This document shows positions 1 to 9,357 of a DNA stretch of 64,000 nt, piece by piece (position 1 is the stretch's first letter; each line of letters opens with the position of its first letter). The notes beneath the pieces were generated by a model. The model saw nothing but the letters and a program-made list of their open reading frames with translations. It ran no database searches and was not told where the DNA came from. The DNA is from Arcicella aurantiaca. GTDB taxonomy: Bacteria > Bacteroidota > Bacteroidia > Cytophagales > Spirosomataceae. The stretch lies in assembly GCF_003148625.1 (NCBI RefSeq), contig NZ_QGGO01000009.1, positions 62,001-126,000 on the forward strand, in the 5' to 3' direction. Position numbers and translations under genes: made by a program.

Positions 1-27
1 AATAGTGCAGTGAAAACTAAAAAATAG
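1..27 (+). CDS. Possible 3' end of an upstream gene (partial)
   Basis: Frame 1 is open from the window edge and would encode NSAVKTKK before a TAG at 25-27; the other two forward frames stop earlier. A gene end 18 bases before the next start would fit a tightly packed glycosidase operon, but eight codons prove nothing and this could be plain spacer. Confidence 0.25.
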   Translation, partial: NSAVKTKK

Positions 28-45
28 TTACCAAATAAATTTCTA

Positions 46-990
46 ATGAAAAAAATATTATTCCTTTTGTTAATTGCAAGTAATGCAATGGCTCAATTAG
101 TTGAATTGCCCAATGGTAATCCAATTATTAAAGATAAATTTACTGCTGACCCTGCTGCATTAGTTTATAAAGACAAAATGTACATTTATGCAGGACACGA
201 CGAAGCCCCTGTTAAGGAACAACGTTACGTAATGAATGAGTGGTTGGTTTTCTCAACTTCTGATATGAAAACTTGGACTGAACACGCTGTACCGTTAAAA
301 GCAACAGATTTTGCATGGGCAAAAGGCGACGCTTGGGCGTCGCAAGTGGTGGAACGTAACGGAAAATTTTATTGGTATGTGGCTATTTCTCATGGAACAA
401 TTCATGGAAAATCAATCGGTGTAGCAGTTGCAGATAATCCACTTGGACCTTTTAAAGATGCGAGAGGTTCGGCAATTATTACCAATGATATGACCAAAGG
501 GGCAAAGATTTCTTGGGACGATATTGACCCAACCGTTTTTATTGATGACGACGGACAAGCCTATCTTTTTTGGGGAAATACTGCTTGTTATTATGCCAAA
601 TTAAAGCCTAATATGACTGAATTAGACGGTGAAATCAAGCAAGTAGAAGTACCAACAAAATTTACAGAAGCTCCTTGGGTGCATAAACGTAAAGGCATTT
701 ATTATTTGAGTTATTCAATTGATTTTCCAGAAAAAACCGTTTATGCAACCAGCAAGAGCATTCATGGCCCTTGGAAATTTGAAAGTTTAATTTGTGAAAA
801 TGCAGGAAATTGTAATACCAATCACCACGCAATTGTGGATTTTAAAGGTAAAAGTTATTTTGTTTATCACAACGGAGCTTTATCGCCAGATGCGGCAAGT
901 TTTCATCGTTCGGTTTGCGTAGATGAATTGAAATACGATAAAAATGGAAAAATTTTGCCTATTGTAATGACTTCGGCAGGATTGAAATAA
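46..990 (+). CDS. Secreted glycoside hydrolase family 43 (arabinosidase/xylosidase type)
   Basis: This 314-residue protein is probably an exported inverting glycosidase acting on arabinose- or xylose-containing polysaccharide. Residues 1-16 (MKKILFLLLIASNAMA) are a signal peptide. The rest is one five-bladed-propeller-sized GH43 domain with all three acidic residues in their usual contexts: general base D35 in TADPAAL, pKa modulator D161 in DIDPTVF, and general acid E208 in FTEAPWV. There is no extra C-terminal beta-sandwich, so it is a short family member. It starts a same-strand run of arabinan-degrading enzymes, which favours an arabinan-related substrate, but the GH43 subfamily cannot be fixed by eye. 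The ATG at 46 is the first start that gives a signal peptide. Confidence 0.9.
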   Translation: MKKILFLLLIASNAMAQLVELPNGNPIIKDKFTADPAALVYKDKMYIYAGHDEAPVKEQRYVMNEWLVFSTSDMKTWTEHAVPLKATDFAWAKGDAWASQVVERNGKFYWYVAISHGTIHGKSIGVAVADNPLGPFKDARGSAIITNDMTKGAKISWDDIDPTVFIDDDGQAYLFWGNTACYYAKLKPNMTELDGEIKQVEVPTKFTEAPWVHKRKGIYYLSYSIDFPEKTVYATSKSIHGPWKFESLICENAGNCNTNHHAIVDFKGKSYFVYHNGALSPDAASFHRSVCVDELKYDKNGKILPIVMTSAGLK

Positions 991-1004
991 TTAAGTATCG
1001 TAGA

Positions 1005-1090
1005 ACCTCACCCCCGCCCCCTCTCCAAAAGAGAGGGGAGTATTCGTTCTTTATCTCCCCTCTCTCTTGGAGAGGGGGCGGGGGTGAGGT
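1005..1090. repeat. GC-rich long palindrome between genes
   Basis: Two arms of about 36 bases (1005-1040 and 1055-1090), starting ACCTCACCCCCGCCCCC and ending in the complement, surround a 14-base loop. The arms are strikingly GC-rich for this AT-rich DNA. It lies just after the GH43 stop, so it could end or stabilise the transcript, or be a dispersed palindromic repeat. Confidence 0.8.
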
Positions 1091-1175
1091 TTTGTGGGCT
1101 TTACCATACTCTGTACTTTTGTTCAATCTTAATCAAATACAATAGCGAATACTAATTGCCAAAACCTAAAAAACA

Positions 1176-3488
1176 TTGAAAAATATATTTAAACATAGTA
1201 TTCTTTTAGCCATCATTTTTGCGAGTGTTTTTCCCACTGCTGCACAAATGCAAACCTTTCCGTTGCAGTCGGTAAAGTTGACGAATGGTGCTTTTAAAAA
1301 TGCTCAGGACGTTGATTTGAAATACATTTTAGCTCTAAATACCGATAAATTATTAGCTCCCTATTTGATTGACGCAGGTTTAGCTTTAAAAGCTGAAAGA
1401 TACGGTAATTGGGAAAGTTCAGGACTTGATGGGCATATCGGAGGGCATTATTTGTCGGCTTTGGCAATGATGTATGCTTCCACAAAAAATGCCGAATTAA
1501 AGAGCCGTTTAGATTATATGATTTCTGAATTAGCTCGTTGTCAAGCTAAAAATGGCAATGGTTATGTGGGTGGTATTCCGCAAGGAAAAGTATTTTGGGA
1601 ACGTATCCATAAAGGCGATATTGATGGCAGTAGCTTCGGTTTGAACAATACTTGGGTACCTCTTTACAACATTCACAAACTTTTTGCAGGCTTACGAGAT
1701 GCGTATCAGTTTACCAATAATAAGCAAGCTTTGAAGGTTTTTATTGGTTTGGGAGATTGGTTTGCGGACTTAATAAAACCGCTTTCAGATGAACAAATCC
1801 AAATAATGTTGCGGACAGAGCATGGCGGAATGAATGAAGTTTTTGCTGATTTATACGAAATCACAAAGGACAAAAAGTATCTCCAAATTGCAGAAAAAAT
1901 ATCGCACAAAGCTATTTTAAATCCATTAATTCAGAAGCAAGATAAATTGACGGGTTTGCACGCCAATACGCAAATTCCAAAAGTGATTGGGTTTGAAAAA
2001 ATAGCTCAGTTGAATGGAAACAAAGATTGGTCTGACGCCGCAGTTTATTTTTGGAATAATTTGACGCAAAAAAGAAGCGTTGCTTTTGGTGGAAATAGCG
2101 TTCGAGAACATTTTAATCCAACTAATGATTTTTCTAAAATGTTGGAGTCGAATCAAGGGCCAGAAACGTGCAATTCTTACAATATGCTTCGTTTGAGTAA
2201 AGCACTTTTCTTGGATAAAAATGATTTGCAATACCTCGATTTTTATGAGAAAACGCTTTACAATCATATTCTTTCGAGCCAACATCCAACGCATGGTGGT
2301 TTTGTTTATTTTACGCCCATTCGTCCAAATCATTACCGAGTTTATTCTCAACCAGAAACAAGTATGTGGTGTTGTGTGGGTTCAGGTATAGAAAATCATA
2401 CTAAATATGGCGAGTTGATTTACAGTCATAATCAGCAAGATTTATTTGTAAACTTATTTATTCCATCTGAACTAAACTGGGCAGACCGAGACATAAAACT
2501 CACGCAAAAAACGCAATTTCCATTCAGCAATTTTTCAGAAATGATTGTCAATTTAAAGCAATCGAAAAACTTTAAAATTGGGATTCGTTTCCCGAAATGG
2601 ACAAGTCAAATGAAAGTTTCGGTTAATGGTGTAAATCAGAAATTTACTGCAAAATCATCTGAATACATTTTGCTTAGTAGAAAATGGAAAAATGGCGATA
2701 AAATTTTGGTAGAATTGCCGATGAAAACGCATTTGGAATATTTGCCAGATAGTTCAAATTGGGCGGCTATTATGCACGGGCCAATTGTTTTAGCTGCCAA
2801 AACAGATACAACAAATTTAGATGGACTTTTTGCAGATGATAGCAGAATGGGACACGAAGCCAAAGGAAAATTATATCCTTTGGAAACTGCTGTGGCATTG
2901 GTTGACGATAACAAAAATTATTTGAATAAGATAAAGACTATCAATCCTAAAAAACTTGAATTTTCGTTTTCAAATCTTACCCTGATTCCGTTTTTTGAAT
3001 TGCACGATGCACGTTATCAAATGTATTTCCAAACGATGAATTCGGAAGAATTTACGAAAAATACAGAGAAATTTAAAAACTACGAATCTCAGATTTTAGC
3101 TTTGGAAGCCAACACCGTTGATAAAATAAATTGTGGTGAACAACAACCCGAAGTTGACCACAATTATAAAGGCGAAAAAAGCGACTCAGGTTATGAAGAA
3201 GGGCATTTTTGGAGAAATACAAAAGCATTCATTTCTTATCAATTAAGTAATAAAAATTTAGAAGGAAAATTCATTGAAATATCAGTTTTAGACAAATTTA
3301 AAACAGAAAATATGGCATTTTTATTGAATGAAAAGCCTTTAGAAATATTATCAAATGAGAATAAAATCATAAAGTTGAAAATTCCTGATTCGGAAAATTT
3401 AACTAAAAATCTTGTACTAAAAATCAGTGCAAACAATGGTGTATATTCACCTCGAATTCATCAAATTAGATTAACAATAAAACCTTAA
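1176..3488 (+). CDS. Secreted GH127 beta-L-arabinofuranosidase
   Basis: This 770-residue protein has an N-terminal signal peptide (through about AAQ at 24) and the GH127 (former DUF1680) signature. Characterised family members release beta-linked L-arabinofuranose by a retaining mechanism with a zinc-bound cysteine nucleophile. The catalytic set is visible: E311 in REHF (probable acid/base), E330 and C332 in PETC, and C399-C400 in MWCCVGSG, matching the Glu-Cys-Cys-Cys zinc site of the family. About 100 extra residues at the C-terminus look like a beta-domain. The start is a TTG: no in-frame ATG precedes the signal peptide. The next gene begins 4 bases after its stop. In context it would remove beta-arabinofuranose caps that GH51 and GH43 enzymes cannot. 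Confidence 0.9.
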   Translation: MKNIFKHSILLAIIFASVFPTAAQMQTFPLQSVKLTNGAFKNAQDVDLKYILALNTDKLLAPYLIDAGLALKAERYGNWESSGLDGHIGGHYLSALAMMYASTKNAELKSRLDYMISELARCQAKNGNGYVGGIPQGKVFWERIHKGDIDGSSFGLNNTWVPLYNIHKLFAGLRDAYQFTNNKQALKVFIGLGDWFADLIKPLSDEQIQIMLRTEHGGMNEVFADLYEITKDKKYLQIAEKISHKAILNPLIQKQDKLTGLHANTQIPKVIGFEKIAQLNGNKDWSDAAVYFWNNLTQKRSVAFGGNSVREHFNPTNDFSKMLESNQGPETCNSYNMLRLSKALFLDKNDLQYLDFYEKTLYNHILSSQHPTHGGFVYFTPIRPNHYRVYSQPETSMWCCVGSGIENHTKYGELIYSHNQQDLFVNLFIPSELNWADRDIKLTQKTQFPFSNFSEMIVNLKQSKNFKIGIRFPKWTSQMKVSVNGVNQKFTAKSSEYILLSRKWKNGDKILVELPMKTHLEYLPDSSNWAAIMHGPIVLAAKTDTTNLDGLFADDSRMGHEAKGKLYPLETAVALVDDNKNYLNKIKTINPKKLEFSFSNLTLIPFFELHDARYQMYFQTMNSEEFTKNTEKFKNYESQILALEANTVDKINCGEQQPEVDHNYKGEKSDSGYEEGHFWRNTKAFISYQLSNKNLEGKFIEISVLDKFKTENMAFLLNEKPLEILSNENKIIKLKIPDSENLTKNLVLKISANNGVYSPRIHQIRLTIKP

Positions 3489-3492
3489 TTCA

Positions 3493-5037
3493 TTGAAAAA
3501 GACATCTTTATCAATCGTTTTTTCTTTGTTTTTGTCAGGAATGATTTCCGCACAAAACAAAATTACTTTGAATACCGATTTGGCTAAAACCAAAATCGAT
3601 AAACACATTTATGGGCATTTCGCTGAGCATTTGGGAAAATGTATTTACGGTGGAATGTATGTGGGTGAAAACAACACAAAAATACCGAATACAAACGGTG
3701 TTCGTAATGACGTAATTAAAGCTTTGAAAGACTTGAAAGTGCCTAATTTACGTTGGCCAGGTGGTTGTTTTGCAGATACTTACCAATGGAAAGATGGTAT
3801 TGGACCAAAAGCAAAACGCCCAAGTATGATTAATGCTTGGTGGGGCGGCGTTACGGAAGATAACAGTTTTGGAACGCATGATTTCTTGGATTTATGCGAG
3901 CGTATCGGTGCTGAACCATATTTAGCGGGTAACGTAGGAAGTGGTACTGTGAAGGATTTAACTGATTGGGTAACGTATGTGAATCACCCAACGGGAAGCC
4001 CAATGTCAGAATTACGTAAACAAAATGGTCGTGAAAAGCCTTGGAACGTAAAAATTTGGGGTGTTGGTAACGAAGCTTGGGGTTGCGGAGGAAATATGAC
4101 GGCCGAACATTACAGTAATATTTATCGTCAATACGCAACTTTTATGGCAGATTGGAGCAATACAGGCGGTTTATACAGAATTGCTTCGGGAGCAAGTGAT
4201 GGCGACTATGCTTGGACAGAAACTTTGATGAAAAACATTCCTCATAATATGCTTTCAGGCGTAGCATTGCACCATTATTCTGTTTTGAGTTGGGGCGATA
4301 AAGGACCTTCGGTAGATTTTACGGAAGCTCAATATTTCAAAACAATGGATGAAGCTTGGAAAATGGAAGAATTCGTAACTCGTCACTCAACGATTATGGA
4401 TAAATACGACCCAGCTAAGAAAATTGCTTTGGTTGTTGACGAATGGGGCGGTTGGTATAATGTTGAAGCAGGAACAAATCCGGGCTTTTTATACCAACAA
4501 AATACCATGCGTGATGCCATGATTGCAGGGATTACTTTAAACATTTTCAATAATCATGCTGACCGTGTAAGAGTTGCTAACTTAGCTCAAATTGTAAACG
4601 TGTTACAGTCGGTTATTTTAACAAACGAAGAGAAAATGTTGCTTACGCCAACGTATCACGTCATGAAAATGTACAACGTTCACCAAGATGCAACGCTTGT
4701 TCCTATTTCGATTGAATCGGCTTCTTATGAATATCAAGGCAAAAAATTGACGGCTGTTTCTGCTTCTGCTTCAAAAGATGCAACGGGTAGTTTGAACGTT
4801 TCTTTAACAAATATTGATTTTGCAAAACCACAGGAAGTAACCATCAATTTGAGAGGTGAAGATTTTACAAAAGTTTCTGGACAAATCTTAGCTTCTGCAA
4901 AAATCAATGATTTCAACTCTTTCGAGAATCCTAACAAAATTGCCGTACAAGATTTCAAAGGAGCAAAATTAGAAAAAGGAGTATTAAAATTGACACTTCC
5001 TGCTTATTCGGTAGTGGTTTTGAATTTGAAAAAGTAA
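3493..5037 (+). CDS. Secreted GH51 alpha-L-arabinofuranosidase (short form)
   Basis: This 514-residue protein has a signal peptide ending near SAQ at residue 20. GH51 enzymes are retaining alpha-L-arabinofuranosidases that remove side chains from arabinan and arabinoxylan. The acid/base is E194 in GVGNEAWG and the nucleophile is E317 in VVDEWGGW, in a TIM barrel opened by the RWPGGCFAD segment; a C-terminal beta-sandwich follows and ends VVLNLKK. The start is TTG at 3493, only 4 bases after the GH127 stop, so the two genes are almost certainly cotranscribed. Its length matches the compact, usually intracellular GH51 enzymes, but here the protein is exported. It is clearly different from the longer GH51 that follows, which suggests complementary linkage specificities. 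Confidence 0.92.
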   Translation: MKKTSLSIVFSLFLSGMISAQNKITLNTDLAKTKIDKHIYGHFAEHLGKCIYGGMYVGENNTKIPNTNGVRNDVIKALKDLKVPNLRWPGGCFADTYQWKDGIGPKAKRPSMINAWWGGVTEDNSFGTHDFLDLCERIGAEPYLAGNVGSGTVKDLTDWVTYVNHPTGSPMSELRKQNGREKPWNVKIWGVGNEAWGCGGNMTAEHYSNIYRQYATFMADWSNTGGLYRIASGASDGDYAWTETLMKNIPHNMLSGVALHHYSVLSWGDKGPSVDFTEAQYFKTMDEAWKMEEFVTRHSTIMDKYDPAKKIALVVDEWGGWYNVEAGTNPGFLYQQNTMRDAMIAGITLNIFNNHADRVRVANLAQIVNVLQSVILTNEEKMLLTPTYHVMKMYNVHQDATLVPISIESASYEYQGKKLTAVSASASKDATGSLNVSLTNIDFAKPQEVTINLRGEDFTKVSGQILASAKINDFNSFENPNKIAVQDFKGAKLEKGVLKLTLPAYSVVVLNLKK

Positions 5038-5227
5038 CACAGGTTTCTAACCTGTCATCAGTAAAGTAACACAGGTTTCCAACCTGTCATCAGTCAAGTA
5101 ACACAGGTTTCTAACCTGTTGTCACCAGTAAAGTAGCACAGATTTCCAATCTGTCATCAGTAAAGTAACACAGGTTTCCACCCTGTTAAATATTAAAATG
5201 ACAGGTTGGAAACCTGTCCTATGTTAA
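5036..5227. repeat. Tandem 32-bp palindromic repeats (five direct, one inverted)
   Basis: The whole gap between the two GH51 genes is built from a unit whose core is ACAGGTTTCCAACCTGT followed by CATCAGTAAAGT. Copies begin near 5036, 5068, 5100, 5135 and 5167, and an inverted copy lies at 5200-5227. The copy at 5135 has ACAGATTTCCAATCTGT: both arms changed together so the hairpin is kept. Spacing is about 32 bases with no unique spacers, so this is not a CRISPR array. Confidence 0.9.
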
Positions 5228-5228
5228 A

Positions 5229-7232
5229 ATGAAAAAAATATATATTATCGCTTTGTGTTTATTCGGAATAAACGCTTTTGCTCAGAAGAAAATAGTTGTA
5301 GATGTTCCTAATAAAGTTTCGGAAATTCAGCCAACCATGTGGGGCGTATTTTTTGAAGATATTAATATGGGAGCCGATGGCGGTATTTATGCCGAATTAA
5401 TTAAAAACCGTTCATTTGAGTTTGCGAAGCCTTTAATGGGCTGGAATATTGAATATCCTGCCGAAGCAAAAAAAGAAGTCATTGTGAAATTAAGACATGA
5501 AGGCGAAATTTTGGTACAGAATAGAATGGACAAAACCTCAGCCAATCCACGCTATCTAACAGTTACCGTAAACAATACCCAAAAAGGAGAACTCGGACTT
5601 TCAAACGAAGGCTTTAAAGGAATGGGTTTCAAAAGTGGATTACGTTATGATTTCTCAGTTTTAGCAAGAGTAATTACGGGGTCGGTAAAAATGCACATCG
5701 AGTTATTAAATGCTAAAAAAGAAGTTATTGGAAGTACCCTTGTTACGCCAAATACTAAGGAGTGGTCTAAAATTGAATCAAGTTTTAATGCACTTGCTTC
5801 AGAACCAAAAGGTACATTTCGTATTTGGTTTGAAGGCACAGGGGTTGTTGATTTAGATATGATTTCATTGTTCCCTTCTGATACTTGGAAAGGGCGTAAA
5901 GGTGGAATGCGTGCTGATATGATTCAATTATTAGCCGATATGAAACCTGGTTTTGTTCGTTTCCCTGGAGGTTGTATTGTAGAAGGATTTGACTTGAATA
6001 ACCGTTACCAATGGAAAAAAACATTAGGGCCAATCGAAGAACGTCAGTTAATCATGAACCGTTGGAATATTGAGTTTACGCACCGTCCAGCTCCAGATTA
6101 TTTCCAAACTTTCGGTTTAGGGTTCTTTGAATATTTCCAATTATGTGATGATATTGGTGCTGCTCCACTACCAATTTTAAATTGTGGAATGGCTTGTCAA
6201 TTCAATTCTGCGGAAGTTGTGCCATTAGACCAATTACAACCTTATATCGACGATGCACTTGATTTAATTGAATTTGCCAATGGCGATGTTTCTACCAAAT
6301 GGGGTAAAACTCGTGCAGATATGGGGCATCCTGCACCCTTTAATTTAACAATGATGGGAATTGGAAACGAAAACTGGGGACCTCAATATGTAGAACGTTT
6401 GAAAATATTTACAAAGGCAATCAAAGCCAAATATCCAACGATGAAAATTGTAAATAGCTCAGGTATTGACCCAGAAAGCCGTATTTTTCAACATTTGAAT
6501 ACTGAATTACGTGCCATGAATGCTGACATCATCGACGAACATTATTACAATAAACCTGAGTGGTTTTTGAAAAATGCAAGTCGTTATGATTCTTACGACC
6601 GTAATGGTTCAAAGGTTTTTGCAGGTGAATATGCAGCTCAAAGTGTACAAACGGTGAGTCCAAATAATAAAAATACTTGGCAATGTGCTATGTCAGAAGC
6701 TGCTTTTATGACAGGTTTAGAACGTAATGCTGCCGTAGTGAGTATGGCTTCTTATGCTCCATTATTTGCTCATGCTGATGGCTGGCAATGGACGCCAGAT
6801 TTGATTTGGGTGGACAATCTCCGTAGTTATGGAACGCCAAATTATTACGTTCAAAAATTATACAGTAACAATAAAGGAACGCACGTATTGCCAATTACTG
6901 AAAGTGGTTCGACCATAGCAGGGAAAGATAGTTTATACGCAGCGGCAGCTTGGGACAAAAATGCCAATGAGGTAATTATCAAGGTTGTGAACGTATCTGA
7001 AAAAGCTCAAAACCATGAATTGTCATTGGCAGGTGTTAAAAAACTCGACCCTAAAGCAAAGACGTTTGTGATGCAAAAAGACAATTTGAATGAAGTGAAT
7101 TCATTTGAAAATGCAACAAATGTTAGTCCAGCAGAACAGGACATAACTGTTGATGTCAAAAAGAAAACGATTAATTTAAGTTTACCTGCAAAATCATTTA
7201 TCGTTTATCGAGTAAAGGTTTTAGATAAGTAA
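5229..7232 (+). CDS. Secreted GH51 alpha-L-arabinofuranosidase (long form with N-terminal insert)
   Basis: This 667-residue protein has a signal peptide ending at FAQ (19). Between the first barrel strand (MWGVFFEDINMGADGG, about 37-52) and the rest of the barrel (KPGFVRFPGGC, near 240) sits a beta-rich insert of roughly 150 residues, like the carbohydrate-binding insert of long bacterial GH51 enzymes. The acid/base is E381 in GIGNENWG and the nucleophile is E467 in FAGEYAAQS. The C-terminal beta-sandwich ends SFIVYRVKVLDK. It probably removes alpha-L-arabinofuranose side groups from arabinan or arabinoxylan in the periplasm or at the surface. It is the second GH51 of the operon, separated from the first by the tandem palindromes. 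Confidence 0.92.
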   Translation: MKKIYIIALCLFGINAFAQKKIVVDVPNKVSEIQPTMWGVFFEDINMGADGGIYAELIKNRSFEFAKPLMGWNIEYPAEAKKEVIVKLRHEGEILVQNRMDKTSANPRYLTVTVNNTQKGELGLSNEGFKGMGFKSGLRYDFSVLARVITGSVKMHIELLNAKKEVIGSTLVTPNTKEWSKIESSFNALASEPKGTFRIWFEGTGVVDLDMISLFPSDTWKGRKGGMRADMIQLLADMKPGFVRFPGGCIVEGFDLNNRYQWKKTLGPIEERQLIMNRWNIEFTHRPAPDYFQTFGLGFFEYFQLCDDIGAAPLPILNCGMACQFNSAEVVPLDQLQPYIDDALDLIEFANGDVSTKWGKTRADMGHPAPFNLTMMGIGNENWGPQYVERLKIFTKAIKAKYPTMKIVNSSGIDPESRIFQHLNTELRAMNADIIDEHYYNKPEWFLKNASRYDSYDRNGSKVFAGEYAAQSVQTVSPNNKNTWQCAMSEAAFMTGLERNAAVVSMASYAPLFAHADGWQWTPDLIWVDNLRSYGTPNYYVQKLYSNNKGTHVLPITESGSTIAGKDSLYAAAAWDKNANEVIIKVVNVSEKAQNHELSLAGVKKLDPKAKTFVMQKDNLNEVNSFENATNVSPAEQDITVDVKKKTINLSLPAKSFIVYRVKVLDK

Positions 7233-7255
7233 AATATTGTCTTTTCTCTGAATAT

Positions 7256-7309
7256 AGGATTATTAGCTATTAAGATTTTACTGAAATTATCTTGATAATT
7301 GATAATCCT
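7256..7309. repeat. Imperfect inverted repeat upstream of the double GH43
   Basis: Arms 7256-7276 (AGGATTATTAGC...) and 7289-7309 pair over 21 bases with four mismatches around a 12-base loop. No T-run follows, so it is not a standard terminator. It could be a leader structure or an operator. Confidence 0.55.
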
Positions 7310-7338
7310 AAATTTATAGTAAAGCCTAAAAATCATAA

Positions 7339-9228
7339 ATGAAAAATAACCTACTTGCCTCATTAAATATTATCCTTTGCTTGCTGTTTATCCAATTTTT
7401 AGGTGTTGCCCAAGTAAAAAAGCCGTTATACCGTGACCCTATTTACGATGGTGCTGCTGACCCTGTTGTAATCTGGAATAAGCCCGCCCAAAAATGGTTT
7501 ATGTATTACACAAACCGTCGGGCTAAAGCAGAAGGTTTAGATGGCGTTACATGGGTACATGGTACACGTATTGGCATAGCAGAATCAAGTGATGGTGTAA
7601 ATTGGTCGTATAAAGATACTTGTGATATTCAATATCGTTTGACAGATTACACACATTGGGCTCCTGAAGTCATTGAAAACAAAGGGCTTTTCCATATGTA
7701 TTTGACTTATGTACCCGGTGTTTTTAAAGATTGGAAACATCCTCGATACATCGTTCATCTAACCAGTAAAAACGGTATCAATTGGCATTTTGAATCCAAA
7801 TTAAAACTTGCTTCCGAACGTTGCATTGATGCTTGTGTTTTTCCGTTATCGAATGGTTCGTGGCGAATGTATTATAACAACGAAGCCGACGGAAAATCAA
7901 TTTATTATGCCGATTCACCCGATTTGTATCAATGGACGGATTCGGGAAAAAGAGTTATCGGCGATAAAGGCGGAGAAGGTCCAAAAGTGTTTGAATGGCA
8001 AGGAAAATATTGGATGGTTGTTGATAATTGGCAAGGCTTAGGCGTTTATCAGTCTGATGATTTAGTTAATTGGAAACGACAAGCCAATAATATTCTCAAA
8101 GAAGCAGGAAAAGGCATTGATGATGGTGTTATGGGAGGACATCCAGATGTGGTAGTTAGCGGTGATAAAGCCTATATTTACTATTTTACCCATCCCGAAA
8201 AAACTTCAGAAAATAAAGGCGTTGATAATTATGGAACTCGTAGAAGCTCCATACAATTGGCAGAATTAGAATATCAGAATGGAGACATTGTTTGTAATCG
8301 TGATAAAGTCTTAAACAATGTTAGACTTTTACAAAAAGGCGAAATCTTCACGCATGACCCAAGTACCGTAAAATTTGATAATGGAAAATACTTCTATTTT
8401 TCCACAGGAAATGGTATTCAAGCTGTTCAATCGACCGATTTAAAGAATTGGAAAATTACAAAATCCATTTTTGAAAAAGATAAATTTCCCGCTTGGATTA
8501 CAGAATTGGTTAAAGATTTCAAAGGACATTTTTGGGCTCCTGATGTCATTTTTATGAATGGTTATTATTATTTGTACTATTCGTGTTCTTTCTTTGGTTC
8601 GGCGGTTTCTGCTATTGGAGTGGTACGTTCCAAATCCTTAGACCCAAAATCTGAGAAGTATCTTTGGGAAGATTTAGGCATGGTTGTGAAATCTGAAAAG
8701 AAGACTGATTTTAATGCTATTGACCCCGCTTTATTTCGTGATGATAATAACAAAATCTACTTGACTTACGGCTCGTTTCATGGTGGAATTGGAGCTGTTG
8801 AAATTGATTCTGTTTCTGGAAAAACGGTCGGTGAAATCAAAAAACTGGCAGGTGGGAGAGAGTCAGATTGGGAAGCTCCGTACATCATCAAAAACAAAGA
8901 AGAATATTTCCTTTTTGCCAATAACGGTCTGTGTTGTAAAGGTTTAAATAGTACCTATCGAGTGGTAGGCGGAAAATCTAAATCAATTTTTGGACCTTAT
9001 CTTGACCAAGAAGGACGTGATTTGACCAAAGGTGGCGGAACTACCGTTTTGGCTACCAAAGGCAATGTCATTGGACCGGGGCATTTTGGTTTATTATTGA
9101 AAGACAACAAGAAATTAATCTCCACTCATTTCTATGACCCCTACAAAGAAGGTCAGCCAACTTTCAAGTTTTGGGAATTAAAATTTAAGAATAATTGGGT
9201 TGTTTTGCAGGATTCTTTTGATAATTAA
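7339..9228 (+). CDS. Secreted two-domain GH43-type enzyme
   Basis: This 629-residue protein has a signal peptide to about GVAQ (25) and two complete propeller domains. The N-domain (about 30-315) has candidate catalytic residues D41 (GAADPVVIW), D164 (CIDACVF) and E213 (GEGPKVF) and is a divergent GH43/GH117-like fold. The C-domain (about 325-629) is a clear GH43 endo-arabinanase type: D340 in FTHDPSTV, D462 in NAIDPALF and E512 in WEAPYI, plus FWAPDV and GPGH motifs. The pair suggests one chain that both cuts the arabinan backbone and trims oligosaccharides. No linker of repeats is seen between the domains. It is the last glycosidase before the regulator and intracellular genes. Confidence 0.88.
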   Translation: MKNNLLASLNIILCLLFIQFLGVAQVKKPLYRDPIYDGAADPVVIWNKPAQKWFMYYTNRRAKAEGLDGVTWVHGTRIGIAESSDGVNWSYKDTCDIQYRLTDYTHWAPEVIENKGLFHMYLTYVPGVFKDWKHPRYIVHLTSKNGINWHFESKLKLASERCIDACVFPLSNGSWRMYYNNEADGKSIYYADSPDLYQWTDSGKRVIGDKGGEGPKVFEWQGKYWMVVDNWQGLGVYQSDDLVNWKRQANNILKEAGKGIDDGVMGGHPDVVVSGDKAYIYYFTHPEKTSENKGVDNYGTRRSSIQLAELEYQNGDIVCNRDKVLNNVRLLQKGEIFTHDPSTVKFDNGKYFYFSTGNGIQAVQSTDLKNWKITKSIFEKDKFPAWITELVKDFKGHFWAPDVIFMNGYYYLYYSCSFFGSAVSAIGVVRSKSLDPKSEKYLWEDLGMVVKSEKKTDFNAIDPALFRDDNNKIYLTYGSFHGGIGAVEIDSVSGKTVGEIKKLAGGRESDWEAPYIIKNKEEYFLFANNGLCCKGLNSTYRVVGGKSKSIFGPYLDQEGRDLTKGGGTTVLATKGNVIGPGHFGLLLKDNKKLISTHFYDPYKEGQPTFKFWELKFKNNWVVLQDSFDN

Positions 9229-9246
9229 TAAAAATAAAGTAATATT

Positions 9247-9261
9247 GTGTCATTAGTACAC
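9247..9261. promoter_or_regulatory. Candidate AraR operator upstream of araR
   Basis: GTGTCATTAGTACAC is a GTGT-N7-ACAC palindrome in the spacer before the araR gene. The same architecture recurs before the ribulokinase gene at 10099. Binding by AraR is inference. Confidence 0.4.
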
Positions 9262-9357
9262 GATTTGGAAGAGATTTTAGCAATTTTGCATTTTTAAGGA
9301 ATATTTGTTTGATTCGTGAAAATATTTACCTGAATAAATCAATTATTAAGCATTTTC

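Noticed and set aside
5036-5227. CRISPR-like array with about 32-base periodicity
   Set aside because: The units follow each other without unique spacers, each unit is itself palindromic, one copy is inverted, and there are no cas genes nearby.
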